Assembly (NCBI RefSeq): GCF_936933875.1
Contig: NZ_CAKZIK010000077.1
Location: 1-41,290 of the forward strand
DNA: 41,290 bases
Direction: 5' to 3'
DNA from: an uncultured Chryseobacterium sp.
GTDB lineage: Bacteria; Bacteroidota; Bacteroidia; Flavobacteriales; Weeksellaceae
In this document: positions 23,778-33,011 of the stretch, piece by piece
How the letters are laid out: each line of letters opens with the position of its first letter
How positions within the stretch are numbered: the stretch's first letter is position 1
The notes under the pieces: generated by a model
Seen by the model: the letters and a program-made list of their open reading frames with translations, nothing else
Databases searched by the model: none
Told to the model about the DNA's origin: nothing
Program-made: the position numbers and the translations under genes

Positions 23778-24024
23778 ATTAAAAAAGCATGAAAGATTTA
23801 GGCAAATCAATAGAAAATCTTAATTCCATCCAAAGCATTTTTCCCACAAAAAAAATCAGCTATGGTCTTTTGTTGTCATAAATGTAGTGACTTTCCTGAT
23901 TTCATTTCAAACACATTTCCCAATTCAAAGACCGTAGAGTATAATGTTAAGAATTTTAACAAATATAATTTAAAAAGACCAATTTAGATTGAAGTAGTTT
24001 CGATACGTTATGCAATACAGTTTA
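23778..24024. other. Intergenic region with an imperfect inverted repeat
   Basis: No gene is visible. TATGGTCTTT (23861-23870) can pair with AAAGACCGTA (23937-23946), 10 bp with one G-T, across a 66-nt loop. A smaller GTTAA/TTAAC hairpin follows near 23953. Either could end the transcript of the minus-strand gene at 24025, but neither has a convincing T run. Confidence 0.35.
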
Positions 24025-24900
24025 CTAACGAAGTTTTTCTCGCGGGATAAAATACAGGCTTTGTTTTACTTTGCCCAGTGGGCTTTTGAATTCTTCCCCG
24101 GAAATATAAATTCCGTCCTCATTTACTGAAATTCCTTCAATTTGGCCAACTGATAACGAGCTTCCGATATAATATTTCACCGGTTTCTGATTAAAGAATA
24201 TTCCAGGTTCGGTCTCACCAAATATGGAAAGAAAAACTTCGGTATTTTTTGTGTATCCAACTAAATAAAGTTTTCTGTCAAAATAAGAAGCATCGGTAAC
24301 AACAAAATCAGTTTTAAAAGATTCAATTTTTTCGGCAGGCTGCTGCACAAAAACATTTGGATTTACGGTGTAATGTGTTACCGATTTTGAAATCCATTCT
24401 TTGGTAAAAAGGTGAATTTTTCCGTTCAGGAAAATCATCGCTTCTGCGTCGAAATCGTTGTTGATGTTTTTTGGTTCGAAATCTTTCTGTTCAGGATAGA
24501 AAAATGGTATCTCCTGTATAGAATCAATTTTCACAGAATCTTTAAAAGGGATTTTATAAATCTTCAAGTCTTTCCTAGTTCCTGCATTGTTCCCGAAGTC
24601 ACCAATATAAATATTTGTGGAATCGCTTGTAATGGCTTCCCAATCCTTGTTTTTTAAATCTGTTTTAATGACATCAAGAATTTTTCCCGAAGATTTGTCG
24701 ATTTCAAAAACTTCGGAGGAATTTCCGCCATCATTAATCGTATATAATTTGTCTCTGAAAAAAGTAAGTCCGGAAGTTTCTTTCAAAGAATCTGAAAGCG
24801 TGGCGACTTTGTATTTTTTAATTTTCAACCATTTCAGGTCTTGCTGAGCGTAAAGGTTCAGAGCAAATAAGAAAGAAAAAAGAAAAAGGATTTTTTTCAT
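24025..24900 (-). CDS. Secreted beta-propeller-like protein
   Basis: A 291-residue protein with a Sec signal peptide (MKKILFLFSFLFALNLYAQ). The mature part has repeating beta motifs: SGLTFFRDKLYTINDGGNSS, DWEAITSDSTNIYIGDFGNN, DAEAMIFLNGKIHLFTKEW and GQIEGISVNEDGIYISGEE. This alternation of small Gly/Asn turns and hydrophobic strands fits a periplasmic or surface propeller of the SdiA-regulated/YncE-like kind. No lipobox or T9SS tail. It lies 93 bp downstream of the 24994 gene and has a possible promoter of its own (TAAATTTC at 24925-24932, minus strand). Function unknown. Confidence 0.7.
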   Translation of the reverse strand: MKKILFLFSFLFALNLYAQQDLKWLKIKKYKVATLSDSLKETSGLTFFRDKLYTINDGGNSSEVFEIDKSSGKILDVIKTDLKNKDWEAITSDSTNIYIGDFGNNAGTRKDLKIYKIPFKDSVKIDSIQEIPFFYPEQKDFEPKNINNDFDAEAMIFLNGKIHLFTKEWISKSVTHYTVNPNVFVQQPAEKIESFKTDFVVTDASYFDRKLYLVGYTKNTEVFLSIFGETEPGIFFNQKPVKYYIGSSLSVGQIEGISVNEDGIYISGEEFKSPLGKVKQSLYFIPREKLR

Positions 24901-24993
24901 TTTTTATCCTGATAAATTTTTCACGAAATTTAAAACAAAAAAACCACCAAACAAAAGTTGAAGGTTTCGTTTTAATGATTTTTTATTGATTAA

Positions 24994-26163
24994 CTATTTC
25001 ACTTTTTTATAATACGGAGTACCTCCTACAAAAACAGTTTCATCGTAATTAGAAATATTTCGGGTAGGAGGAGCACTAAATAATCGTTGTACAACACGAC
25101 CGTCACCATATTTTAAAGTAATTGTATAATTTTCGATGGAATAGGTTCCTTTTCCACCAGTGCAATTATTCAAATTGGTGGAGAAAATTCCTTCATCATT
25201 AAAGGTTCCGTCTTTTTTAAATTCAATAACAAATTGGCAGCCGGAATTGTCCAAATAATTCAGTTTTGGATCTTTTCCCCAGTTTGGAGCAACATGGGTG
25301 TAAAACCCTTCCAATCTCGCACCATCAACGGATAAACACTTATGGAAACCATGAGTATAACCATCTTTTTCCATGTAAATTTCAGTTTTTTGGGTTACTG
25401 CAATTTCATCGTAATTATTTTTGAATTTTCCTTTATTTCCGCTCATTATCAATTTCCCCCAAGATTCTGACTGAAAAGTTTTATCCAAATTCATGATTCC
25501 TTCATAGGGCGCATTTGGTAAATAATCTCCGTTTGGATACACCACATAAAAATCTGTAATAGGTTTTGTTCCGGCGGTTACATCATAAAAATCTTTCGGC
25601 ATGTATTTCATATTTGCCCATAAAATAGGTTTTTCTGTAGATTTTTTCATTGAATTTACATTGGATAAATTTGGTTTTGAATTTGAATTTTCCATTTTCA
25701 TAAAAGTCACCGATTCCAAAAAAGTTTCCATTTCTTTTTGAAAATTTTCAGTGTTGGTGAGGATTAGAATATTCATCATTTTTGAATTTTTGGAACTGGT
25801 CATTAATATTGCAGCACCTTGTAAACCGTCTTTATTGAACGGAGCAGAACCAATTTGCGTTTCCCAACCATTGTGGTTTGCTGAAGGCTGCATGATAGGG
25901 TTTGAAGTTTTCAAAATCTCTTGAACCAAGGATTTCCATGAAATATCGAAGTTTTTTTTAGCGTCATTTCCGGCTTCAATGGATTTGTATAAAGTCATCA
26001 CACAAAAGTTTCCGTTTGTATCGTCTTTACTGAAGGTTAACGTTTCATCAGTTGAAGATTTCGCCCAATTTTTCGGCGGTTGAAAGGTGACAATATCAAA
26101 TTTTTCCTGCGAACAAAACAGATTTGAAATTATTGAAAGCACAAGTATAAATAAAGTTTTCAT
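24994..26163 (-). CDS. Secreted protein with PsbP-like N-terminus and lipocalin-like C-terminus
   Basis: A 389-residue exported protein (signal peptide MKTLFILVLSIISNLFCSQ). Residues about 25-150 resemble the small exported domains that start with a sentence like TFQPPKNWAKSSTDETLTFS and end in FLESVTFMKM (PsbP/DUF1795-like shape). The C-terminal part (about 270-389) has beta motifs and a closing FVGGTPYYKKVK that suggest a lipocalin-like barrel. Both domain calls are impressions, not matches. It is the last gene of the five-gene secreted set, 11 bp after the NHL gene. Confidence 0.65.
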   Translation of the reverse strand: MKTLFILVLSIISNLFCSQEKFDIVTFQPPKNWAKSSTDETLTFSKDDTNGNFCVMTLYKSIEAGNDAKKNFDISWKSLVQEILKTSNPIMQPSANHNGWETQIGSAPFNKDGLQGAAILMTSSKNSKMMNILILTNTENFQKEMETFLESVTFMKMENSNSKPNLSNVNSMKKSTEKPILWANMKYMPKDFYDVTAGTKPITDFYVVYPNGDYLPNAPYEGIMNLDKTFQSESWGKLIMSGNKGKFKNNYDEIAVTQKTEIYMEKDGYTHGFHKCLSVDGARLEGFYTHVAPNWGKDPKLNYLDNSGCQFVIEFKKDGTFNDEGIFSTNLNNCTGGKGTYSIENYTITLKYGDGRVVQRLFSAPPTRNISNYDETVFVGGTPYYKKVK

Positions 26164-26174
26164 AGGATGATGTT

Positions 26175-27455
26175 TTATTTTTTAATTCCTTTTATAATCG
26201 ATATTTTCCCTGAATTATTGATTTTGAACAGATATAATCCTGAGTTCAATCCCGAAGTGTTGACCACATTTTTCTTTTCGTTCAACGATTTTTTGGAAAC
26301 GAGTTTTCCGTTCATATCCAAAATTTCCAGTTCGGCTTTTTCGGAATTTTCTATACTGATATTTACTTCGTCGGTGAAAGGATTTGGATAAATTTTAACC
26401 GAAGAATTTGCTAGAACATTTGCTGTTGATAGCGAACTTGTACCCATTCCACGAATTCGCTGATTGAGATTATCAGCAATTAAAAAATTTCCATTGTTGT
26501 CGAATTCAATATCATAAGGTCTGTAAAATTTGGCTACACTTGCATGGCCATCCAAAAATCCTTGCGTTGTTCCTGCAATTGTAGAAACCATTCCAGCCTG
26601 GGTAATTTTTCTTATTTTGCTGTTTCCGGCATCAGAAACATACACATTTCCGCTGGTATCAACACAAATTCCTACTGGTTGATCAAACTTTGCGGTTGTA
26701 GAAGGACCATCCAAAAATCCTTGCGTTGCACCAGCAAACGTACTTACAACCGCAGCAGGAGTAATTTTACGGATTTTATTATTGTTATAATCTGTTACAT
26801 ACAAATTTCCTGCAGTATCAAAAGCAATTTTTACGGGTGCACTAAACGCAGCCACGTTTCCAGCGCCGTTTGCAAGACCAGAAAAACCAGTTCCTGCGAA
26901 AGTACTTACAACTCCGGTATTCGAGATTTTACGGATTTTGTTGTTTGCGGAATCTGCGATAAAAATATTGTCATTTGCATCTATTGCAATACCGTAAGGT
27001 TGATAAAACGTTGCGGTACTTGCATTTCCGTCCGCACTTCCAATCGCTCCAGTTCCTGCAAGGGTACTCACCGTTCCGTCCGGAGCAATTTTTCGGATTT
27101 TATTGTTTTCGCGATCCGCTACAATAAGATTTCCGTTGCTGTCAAACGCCAAATCGGTCGGATAATTAAATGTTGAAGATACCGCTGGTCCGTCGTTACT
27201 TCCCGCGACATCATTTCCTGCAAATGTAGTAACTATTCCTCCAGAAATTTTTCTTATTCTATGGTTAGTATTATCGGCAACATAAACATCGCCATTAGAT
27301 GCTACCGCTACTCCCACTGGATTTCTGAACGTAGCCGTTGTAACAGATCCATTTGTAGCACCGTAACCACCGTTTCCTGCAAAAGTTGAAACGGTTTGTG
27401 CACAAAAATTTATTTGAACGCATACTGCAATAGATATTGATAAAATTGTTTTCAT
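26175..27455 (-). CDS. NHL-repeat propeller with T9SS type A sorting domain
   Basis: A 426-residue cell-surface or secreted protein. A Sec signal peptide leads into six NHL blades; each has a STFAGxxxxGxxDG turn, then a VAVASNGDVYVAD-type strand and a NHRIRKI-type ending, predicting one six-bladed propeller (about 20-340). The C-terminal ~70 residues (VKIYPNPFTDEVNI...GLYLFKINNSGK) are the Por-type sorting tail that directs export through the type IX secretion system, with cleavage and often glycolipid attachment. It is the only gene of this cluster with such a tail. NHL propellers commonly bind ligands; the partner is unknown. Confidence 0.88.
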   Translation of the reverse strand: MKTILSISIAVCVQINFCAQTVSTFAGNGGYGATNGSVTTATFRNPVGVAVASNGDVYVADNTNHRIRKISGGIVTTFAGNDVAGSNDGPAVSSTFNYPTDLAFDSNGNLIVADRENNKIRKIAPDGTVSTLAGTGAIGSADGNASTATFYQPYGIAIDANDNIFIADSANNKIRKISNTGVVSTFAGTGFSGLANGAGNVAAFSAPVKIAFDTAGNLYVTDYNNNKIRKITPAAVVSTFAGATQGFLDGPSTTAKFDQPVGICVDTSGNVYVSDAGNSKIRKITQAGMVSTIAGTTQGFLDGHASVAKFYRPYDIEFDNNGNFLIADNLNQRIRGMGTSSLSTANVLANSSVKIYPNPFTDEVNISIENSEKAELEILDMNGKLVSKKSLNEKKNVVNTSGLNSGLYLFKINNSGKISIIKGIKK

Positions 27456-27466
27456 GATATTGTTTT

Positions 27467-29338
27467 TTAAGGATTAATATTGGTGTAAATGGTGAAAATT
27501 CCGGAGGAAGAAAATCGAGAATCTAAAGGTTTATTTGCGGGAACAGCCACGAAATTTCCTTTTCTTGAAATTACAGGATTTCCTGTACCAATTCCAGAAG
27601 TGTTTGTTATGGTAAAAATTTTCTTGTTTTCAGTATTTTGAACGATGACATTTCCTTTGGAAACGCCCAAGTTGGAAGCATTGGTGTTGTAAGAAATCCA
27701 TTTTCCATCAAAGGAAATTCCTACTTTTCCGCCTTGTAAAATCGGACTGTCGCCATTGGATTCAGTATTATTTTCAAGTGTTGAAATTCTTTTTAAACTC
27801 GAATTCTGAACATCGTAAAGGAAAATATCCTGAAAAGTATTGGTGTCATTTTCTACTAAAGTGGAGGAAGTTGTCGCAAAAACCACTTTTTCTCCATCCC
27901 CTGAAATCGATGGATATACAACCCGACTCGTACTTTCGTTGCCTTGGTTTCTTTCCATTCCCGAGTTGGGAACCGAAATTCTTTTCACATTTCCGTTTTT
28001 CCAAAGAAAAATATCCCACAATTTGTTGGTGTCATTTTCCACCAAACGATGATTGTTAGAATAAAATGCAATGGATTTTCCATTTTCAGAAATGGACGGC
28101 GCAGAACCTCCGGAAGCTTTTCCGTTTTCAAAATCTTTGGTGATAAAATCTGTAGAACCCGATGAAATTTGATGTACAAAAACATTTGGTGTATTAAAAC
28201 CACTTCCCAAATCCGTAATATCACTTGCATAAGACGTAAAAGCCACCGTTTTTCCGTCACCGGAAATTGCAGGTTCAAAACTTTCGCCATTGGAAGGAAT
28301 ATTTTGACTGGATTTACTAATTAAACTTACTGTTCCAGAAGACTTTTTCCACAAAAAAATATCCCGAGTCCGGTTGTTGTCATTTTCTGAAAAATTGGTT
28401 GCATAAGATTCAAAAACTATGGAATTTCCATCCGCAGAAATCGACGGTGCAAAGCTGTCCTTGTTGCCTTGTTCACCATTATTGGCTTTACTGATAAGCT
28501 TGGTTTCTCCTGTTTTTCGGTCTCTCCAATAAATTTGGCGGAACTTTCCATCGCTGCCGTCAATTCCTTTTCCGAACATCATCAACGCGACAAATCTTCC
28601 CTCATCTTCACCTTTTCCACCGATACTTGGCGAACTGCTTTCCACAAAAGTATTGGTGATGGTGTTTTCAGAATTTCTAGTAACCAAATCGATTTTATTT
28701 TTCGGAATTGTGGGATTGGCTTCATTGTTATTCGTTGTTGGATTAGAAGGATTGGAAGGCGTTACAGAAGTTTTTGAACAGTCCGCAAGAACGGTAACAA
28801 CATTGGAAGTAACCGTTCCTTCATTCAAACTTAATTTACAGTTTCTTGAGCCTTTTGTTTGTGTGATATTGTATTGCGAACCTTGAGTAAACCCGCCCAA
28901 ATTTGAAGTGGTTGAGTGATTAACACTGGTTTCACGCCCCAAATTATCTTTAAATGTGAACCATTCTCCGACTTCAATTCCTGTGGTTTTCAGAGAAAAA
29001 ATCGTAATTGGAATTGGAGCTTCTCTTGAGCAATTCGCAACGACGATAATTGGCGTATTTGTAACCGTTCCTTCGTTATAAATCAATTTACAATTTCGAG
29101 AACCATTTTTTTGAAAAATTTTGTACTGAGAACCTTGTACAAATCCTCCTAAATTTGTAGTTGTTGAGTGATTAACACTGGTTTCCCGACCGAGATTGTC
29201 TTTAAATGTGAACCATTCTCCAGTCTCAATTCCAACAACTTTTAAGGAAAATATGGTGTGTGCATTTTGCGAATAAAAAGAATTCGTACCCAAAAAATTT
29301 GCTAATACAAATAGCGAGAAAAAGACTACATTTTTCAT
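27467..29338 (-). CDS. Secreted TolB/PD40-like propeller with duplicated N-terminal module
   Basis: A 623-residue exported protein. After the signal peptide come two tandem modules of 75 residues (29-103 and 113-187), each with EWFTFKDNLGRETSVNHST and two cysteines (83/103 and 167/187), probably disulfide-bonded. An Asn/Thr/Pro-rich linker leads to a PD40/WD40-like propeller with about six blades, each with a PSISGDGKxVxF or ENDTNxxxDIFLW motif. There is no T9SS tail or lipobox, so export may stop in the periplasm. The two modules are also near-identical at DNA level with an offset of 252 bp. Binding partners unknown. Confidence 0.82.
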   Translation of the reverse strand: MKNVVFFSLFVLANFLGTNSFYSQNAHTIFSLKVVGIETGEWFTFKDNLGRETSVNHSTTTNLGGFVQGSQYKIFQKNGSRNCKLIYNEGTVTNTPIIVVANCSREAPIPITIFSLKTTGIEVGEWFTFKDNLGRETSVNHSTTSNLGGFTQGSQYNITQTKGSRNCKLSLNEGTVTSNVVTVLADCSKTSVTPSNPSNPTTNNNEANPTIPKNKIDLVTRNSENTITNTFVESSSPSIGGKGEDEGRFVALMMFGKGIDGSDGKFRQIYWRDRKTGETKLISKANNGEQGNKDSFAPSISADGNSIVFESYATNFSENDNNRTRDIFLWKKSSGTVSLISKSSQNIPSNGESFEPAISGDGKTVAFTSYASDITDLGSGFNTPNVFVHQISSGSTDFITKDFENGKASGGSAPSISENGKSIAFYSNNHRLVENDTNKLWDIFLWKNGNVKRISVPNSGMERNQGNESTSRVVYPSISGDGEKVVFATTSSTLVENDTNTFQDIFLYDVQNSSLKRISTLENNTESNGDSPILQGGKVGISFDGKWISYNTNASNLGVSKGNVIVQNTENKKIFTITNTSGIGTGNPVISRKGNFVAVPANKPLDSRFSSSGIFTIYTNINP

Positions 29339-29350
29339 GATTTCAATTTT

Positions 29351-30304
29351 TTAAAGTCCTAGTTTTCCTTTCATTTTTCCTAGAACATTGTTCTTCTTTT
29401 CCTTAAGTTTTTCAACCGTAGTTTTTTCCTTTGTGGAAGAATTTTCATCTGAATTTTGAGCAGAATTTGAACTATAATTTTCATTTTTTGATGCATTCAA
29501 ACTCACTTTTTGATCGGAAATGATGTCGCCTTTCAACCATTCTTTTGCAAAAGTAGTGGCAACGGAATTGGCGTCTTTCCCGGCTCTGTAAATGGCTTTC
29601 CATTTTAGTGATTTACTTTCATATTCGGGTTTTGTGAATTTTTTGTATTTTCCTGAAGAGGTCAGTTGTGCGTTGAAATCAACCGTTGAAACTAGATTCA
29701 AATATTCGTTCAAGCGGTTTTTAACCATCGTTTCAGGATTTTCAGGATACATTTTCTCCCAATTGGTTTTGTTTGGAGTTGGATCTTTCATGTTTTGGAT
29801 TTCCTTTTTCTGTAAATCCATGGATTTTTTGGCTTCCGCTTTTTGTTCTGCGGTCATGTAAGCTGCAGCTTGTTTCATCGCTTTTTCGGCTTCAACAATG
29901 GCTTGTTCCATTTGTTGGATTTCGCTTGCGGACATTCGATACGGTTCGCTTGTTGGTTTTGCACGTTCCCTCAATTTTTCATATTCGACGATAAATTCCT
30001 GACTGTTCACATAATTTTTCACGTATTGACAGAGTTCTTGCGTTACCGTTTTTTTATCAATGGAAGTTAAATTCGACATTTTCGGAAGTTTGAACGATTT
30101 CAATTGAAATCTTACGCTTCCGTCGTCCTTGTACGATTCTTCATCAATTGGTTGATTTCTAAAATCTCCGATTAAATTTTTCAAAATATGTTCTTGCGCA
30201 AACTTTTGGGATAATCCAAGTTGTGAAATCACGTCATTGATGATGGTGAAAGACATTAGCGTGAATGCAACTGCACCGATTAAAATTGTTTTATAGGTTT
30301 TCAT
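29351..30304 (-). CDS. Secreted coiled-coil protein of unknown function
   Basis: A 317-residue exported protein (MKTYKTILIGAVAFTLMSF). A helical, Glu/Lys/Ala-rich middle section (about 130-180, QMEQAIVEAEKAMKQAAAYM...KKSMDLQKKEIQNM) predicts a coiled coil. It is followed by a conserved-looking NTVDF-like core and a low-complexity Ser/Asn/Lys tail ending in a basic helix. No domain is recognised. It sits 12 bp upstream of the propeller gene and 33 bp downstream of the Hcp-like gene on the same strand, so it is part of one transcript. Confidence 0.65.
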   Translation of the reverse strand: MKTYKTILIGAVAFTLMSFTIINDVISQLGLSQKFAQEHILKNLIGDFRNQPIDEESYKDDGSVRFQLKSFKLPKMSNLTSIDKKTVTQELCQYVKNYVNSQEFIVEYEKLRERAKPTSEPYRMSASEIQQMEQAIVEAEKAMKQAAAYMTAEQKAEAKKSMDLQKKEIQNMKDPTPNKTNWEKMYPENPETMVKNRLNEYLNLVSTVDFNAQLTSSGKYKKFTKPEYESKSLKWKAIYRAGKDANSVATTFAKEWLKGDIISDQKVSLNASKNENYSSNSAQNSDENSSTKEKTTVEKLKEKKNNVLGKMKGKLGL

Positions 30305-30337
30305 TTTTTTAGATTTTTGAGTTAAAATAAAATCGAT

Positions 30338-30775
30338 TTATCGTGTATTTCCGTTCATTCCCATATAACCATTGTCCAACGTAGCAGGTTCCAAAACGAT
30401 GGTTGCAATTTCGTCGCCCAATTGAACGGACATCACTTTAATTGCCGTCATTTGGATTTTTTGTGAAACGACTTTTCGCTCGGCTTGGATTTGAACAACA
30501 GCAATTTCTCCATTTTGCAAAGCAAATTTTGAATTTACAATAGATTGAAAAGCATTCACCGCCGGAGAATTGGGAATTGTAATGGTTACAGAATTTCCGT
30601 TACTCACTAAATAAGAATTCACAATAATTTGTTTTTCAAAACCTCTTTCAAAAGAAGTTCCTTTCACGGGATAACCGTCTTTATCGGTAAATTTTCCAAA
30701 TTGGATCGTACGTTGTGCAAATAAATTTGCAGAAACCGTTACTAAAAGCAGCATTAAAATTTTTAAAGTTTTCAT
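30338..30775 (-). CDS. Small secreted beta-barrel protein, possibly Hcp-like
   Basis: A 145-residue protein with a clear Sec signal peptide (MKTLKILMLLLVTVSANLFA). The mature ~120 residues follow the order of the Hcp tube-protein family (PF05638). KGTSFERGFEKQIIVNSYL is like the family's GES...H.g.I.v.sys segment. SPAVNAFQSIVNSK is like D..SP.L..a. KIQMTAIKVMSVQLG then IVLEPATLD is like the closing strands. Known Hcp proteins have no signal peptide, and no T6SS genes are nearby. If the fold is right it is a periplasmic relative. First gene of the five-gene set, divergent from the TPR kinase. Fold call is inference. Confidence 0.55.
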   Translation of the reverse strand: MKTLKILMLLLVTVSANLFAQRTIQFGKFTDKDGYPVKGTSFERGFEKQIIVNSYLVSNGNSVTITIPNSPAVNAFQSIVNSKFALQNGEIAVVQIQAERKVVSQKIQMTAIKVMSVQLGDEIATIVLEPATLDNGYMGMNGNTR

Positions 30776-30787
30776 GATATTATATTT

Positions 30788-30820
30788 TTAAATGATTTGA
30801 TTTTTAGAAAGAGTTTTCAT
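30788..30820 (-). other. Ten-codon mini-ORF in the leader of the secreted operon
   Basis: ATG at 30818-30820 opens MKTLSKNQII and stops at 30788-30790, 13 nt before the ATG of the next gene, whose product begins with the similar MKTLK. It may be a leader peptide or a chance repeat of the start region. Confidence 0.25.
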
Positions 30821-30944
30821 GGTTATTGTTTTTCAACAAGCCAAAATTCTAATTAAAACAAAGGAGAAACAATCCAACAGAAAGGGTAAATTTTTCATCA
30901 AAAAAATACACCGAACAAGTGATAAAATCCAGCAAGAAAAATCG

Positions 30945-30952
30945 GATATTTG
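30945..30952 (+). promoter_or_regulatory. Probable -7 box of the TPR kinase gene
   Basis: GATATTTG fits TAnnTTTG with one mismatch and lies 18 nt before ATG 30971. No -33 TTG is visible at N19-20. Confidence 0.35.
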
Positions 30953-30970
30953 TGTAAACGAAAACCGACC

Positions 30971-32935
30971 ATGAAGTTCAAATACCTTTTAATATCCATT
31001 TTATTTCTTGTTTTTTTTCTGAAGTTAAATGCGCAAAATTCTTCTAAAACAGACAGTTTGTTGCGTGTTTTGAAAACAGCGAAAGAAGATGAAAAGAAGA
31101 TTTTATTGCTTTATGAAGTCGGACTAAACTTTGAAACCACCGATTTAGAAAAATCGAAATCGTATTACCGACAAGCTCGAAAACTGGGAAAAAAAATCAA
31201 ATATTCTTTATCGGAATTTAAATTCATCAGCAATTATACGTTTTCCCTTAATATGCAGGGAAAATTGGACTCTTCCCTTTATTGGAATTTGAGAGGAATT
31301 GAAGAAGCCAAAAAATTAAAATCTGATGAATATCTTGCTAAAGCGTATTTCAACACGGGAACTTCTTATCAATATCTAACAGATTACCAGTCTGCAGTAG
31401 AAAATTATCAGAAAGGGCTGGCTTTATTTGAAAAATTAGATAATGAATTATTGAAAGCACAAGCCAATGATATTTTGAACGTTTTATACACGTCAATGAA
31501 GAATTTCAAAAAAGCAAAAAAACACGGAAAATTAGCGGTTCAGCAATTCCAAAAATTAGATCAGCCGCAATTGTATGCTTATTCATTATCGAATTTGGGA
31601 AGGGTTTACGGCGATTCTAACCAAAAAGATTCTTCGCTTATTTATCACCAACAAGCCGAACAAATTGCAAAAAAAATAAACGATGAAGTTCTGTTGGCAA
31701 CCGTTAATCTCAATTTAGGCGATGTTTATCTTTGGAAAAAACGGTTTGAAACGGCAAAGAAACATCATGAAACGGCATTACAATATGCGCGAAAAAACCA
31801 ACTTTCGGATGTGGAATCGGTGGCTTTAAGAGGACTTTCCTATTATTATATGGAGAAAGGTGATTTTGAAAAATCCCAAGAATTTGCAGAAAAAGCATTA
31901 GAAATTTCACAGAAAAATAATTTGAGGGAAGAAAAAGTTTCCAACCTTAATCAAATGACAGCTTTGGCTTATGTTTCGAGAGATATTGATAAAGCCGGAG
32001 AATACGAAATACAATCCAAAAATCTGCGAGACAGCATCTTGAATGACCAAATTATTAACGCCACTATTAACACCGAAAAAAGATTTGAACTCGATAAAAA
32101 AAACACAAAACTCCAACTTCAAGAAGAAAAAATTAACCGGAAAAATCTGTTGAACTGGCTTTTGATTGGAGGTTTGGTTGCACTTTTAACCATTGCCATT
32201 TTAGGATACAGAAATTACAATCATCGAAAAAAAATCCAGGAACAAAAAATCACCAAACTCGAAACCGAAAAACAACTTTTAGCCACACAATCACTTTTGA
32301 AAGGACAGGAAGAAGAACGAACCCGCATTTCAAAAGATTTGCACGACGGTTTGGGCGGATTGTTGAGCGGCGTTAAACTACAATTAGGAGCCATGAAAGG
32401 AAATCTCATTTTAACCGAAGAAAACGGAAATGCATTCAACCGTGCTTTAAATAAATTGGACGAATCTATCTCCGAAATGCGCCGCGTTGCGCACAACATG
32501 ATGCCGGAAACTTTGCTGAAATTTGGGCTTCAACAAGCATTAACCGATTACAGCAACGGACTTTCGCAAGGGCAAAATTTCACGATTGATTGCGAATTTT
32601 TCGGACTTGAAAACCGTTTGGAAAATTCGGTAGAAATTGTCGTTTATAGAGTCGTTCAGGAACTCATCAATAATGCGGTTAAACATTCTGAAGCGACAAA
32701 AATTTTGGTTCAAGTGATGCGACACGATCAAGAACATTTGAATATTACGGTGGAAGACAACGGAAAAGGATTTAACTTTGATGAAATGAAAACCAAAAAT
32801 TCCGCTGGCTTGCAAAACATCCAATCCAGAGTAAATTACTTGAACGGAAAAATGGACATCCAATCCGTAATAGGAAAGGGAACTTCCGTATACATCGAAT
32901 GTGATTTGAATCAAAATGGGTATATTAATGAATAG
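30971..32935 (+). CDS. TPR-containing sensor histidine kinase (HisKA_3 type)
   Basis: A 654-residue inner-membrane sensor kinase. Signal peptide (1-21), then periplasmic tetratricopeptide repeats (about 90-340; e.g. AKAYFNTGTSYQYLTDYQSAVENYQKGLAL). A membrane helix (394-413) leads to a coiled coil and the dimerisation/phosphorylation motif RISKDLHDGLGG (His458). The HATPase_c domain has VVQELINNAVKH and EDNGKGFNF. The start chosen is ATG 30971; an upstream frame extension overlaps the promoter. It pairs with the response regulator at 33012. It diverges from the secreted operon at 30775, so that operon is its likeliest target. Confidence 0.92.
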   Translation: MKFKYLLISILFLVFFLKLNAQNSSKTDSLLRVLKTAKEDEKKILLLYEVGLNFETTDLEKSKSYYRQARKLGKKIKYSLSEFKFISNYTFSLNMQGKLDSSLYWNLRGIEEAKKLKSDEYLAKAYFNTGTSYQYLTDYQSAVENYQKGLALFEKLDNELLKAQANDILNVLYTSMKNFKKAKKHGKLAVQQFQKLDQPQLYAYSLSNLGRVYGDSNQKDSSLIYHQQAEQIAKKINDEVLLATVNLNLGDVYLWKKRFETAKKHHETALQYARKNQLSDVESVALRGLSYYYMEKGDFEKSQEFAEKALEISQKNNLREEKVSNLNQMTALAYVSRDIDKAGEYEIQSKNLRDSILNDQIINATINTEKRFELDKKNTKLQLQEEKINRKNLLNWLLIGGLVALLTIAILGYRNYNHRKKIQEQKITKLETEKQLLATQSLLKGQEEERTRISKDLHDGLGGLLSGVKLQLGAMKGNLILTEENGNAFNRALNKLDESISEMRRVAHNMMPETLLKFGLQQALTDYSNGLSQGQNFTIDCEFFGLENRLENSVEIVVYRVVQELINNAVKHSEATKILVQVMRHDQEHLNITVEDNGKGFNFDEMKTKNSAGLQNIQSRVNYLNGKMDIQSVIGKGTSVYIECDLNQNGYINE

Positions 32936-32937
32936 TG

Positions 32938-32997
32938 GCGGGCTTTAGCCCGCTTAAGAAATCAGATTTCGTTCGGCTTTAGCCAAAATTTTAAGCG
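32938..32997. repeat. Palindromic intergenic repeat (GCGGGCTTTAGCCCGC family)
   Basis: A perfect 16-nt palindrome at 32938-32953 is followed by CGCTTAA (32951-32957) pairing with TTAAGCG (32991-32997), with a second core GGCTTTAGCC (32975-32984) inside. I recall such GGCTTTAGCC units repeated in Chryseobacterium-like genomes. It lies between the stop of the kinase gene and the start of its regulator gene, and could modulate their relative expression. Confidence 0.6.
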
Positions 32998-33011
32998 CAT
33001 TTTCAAAAAAC

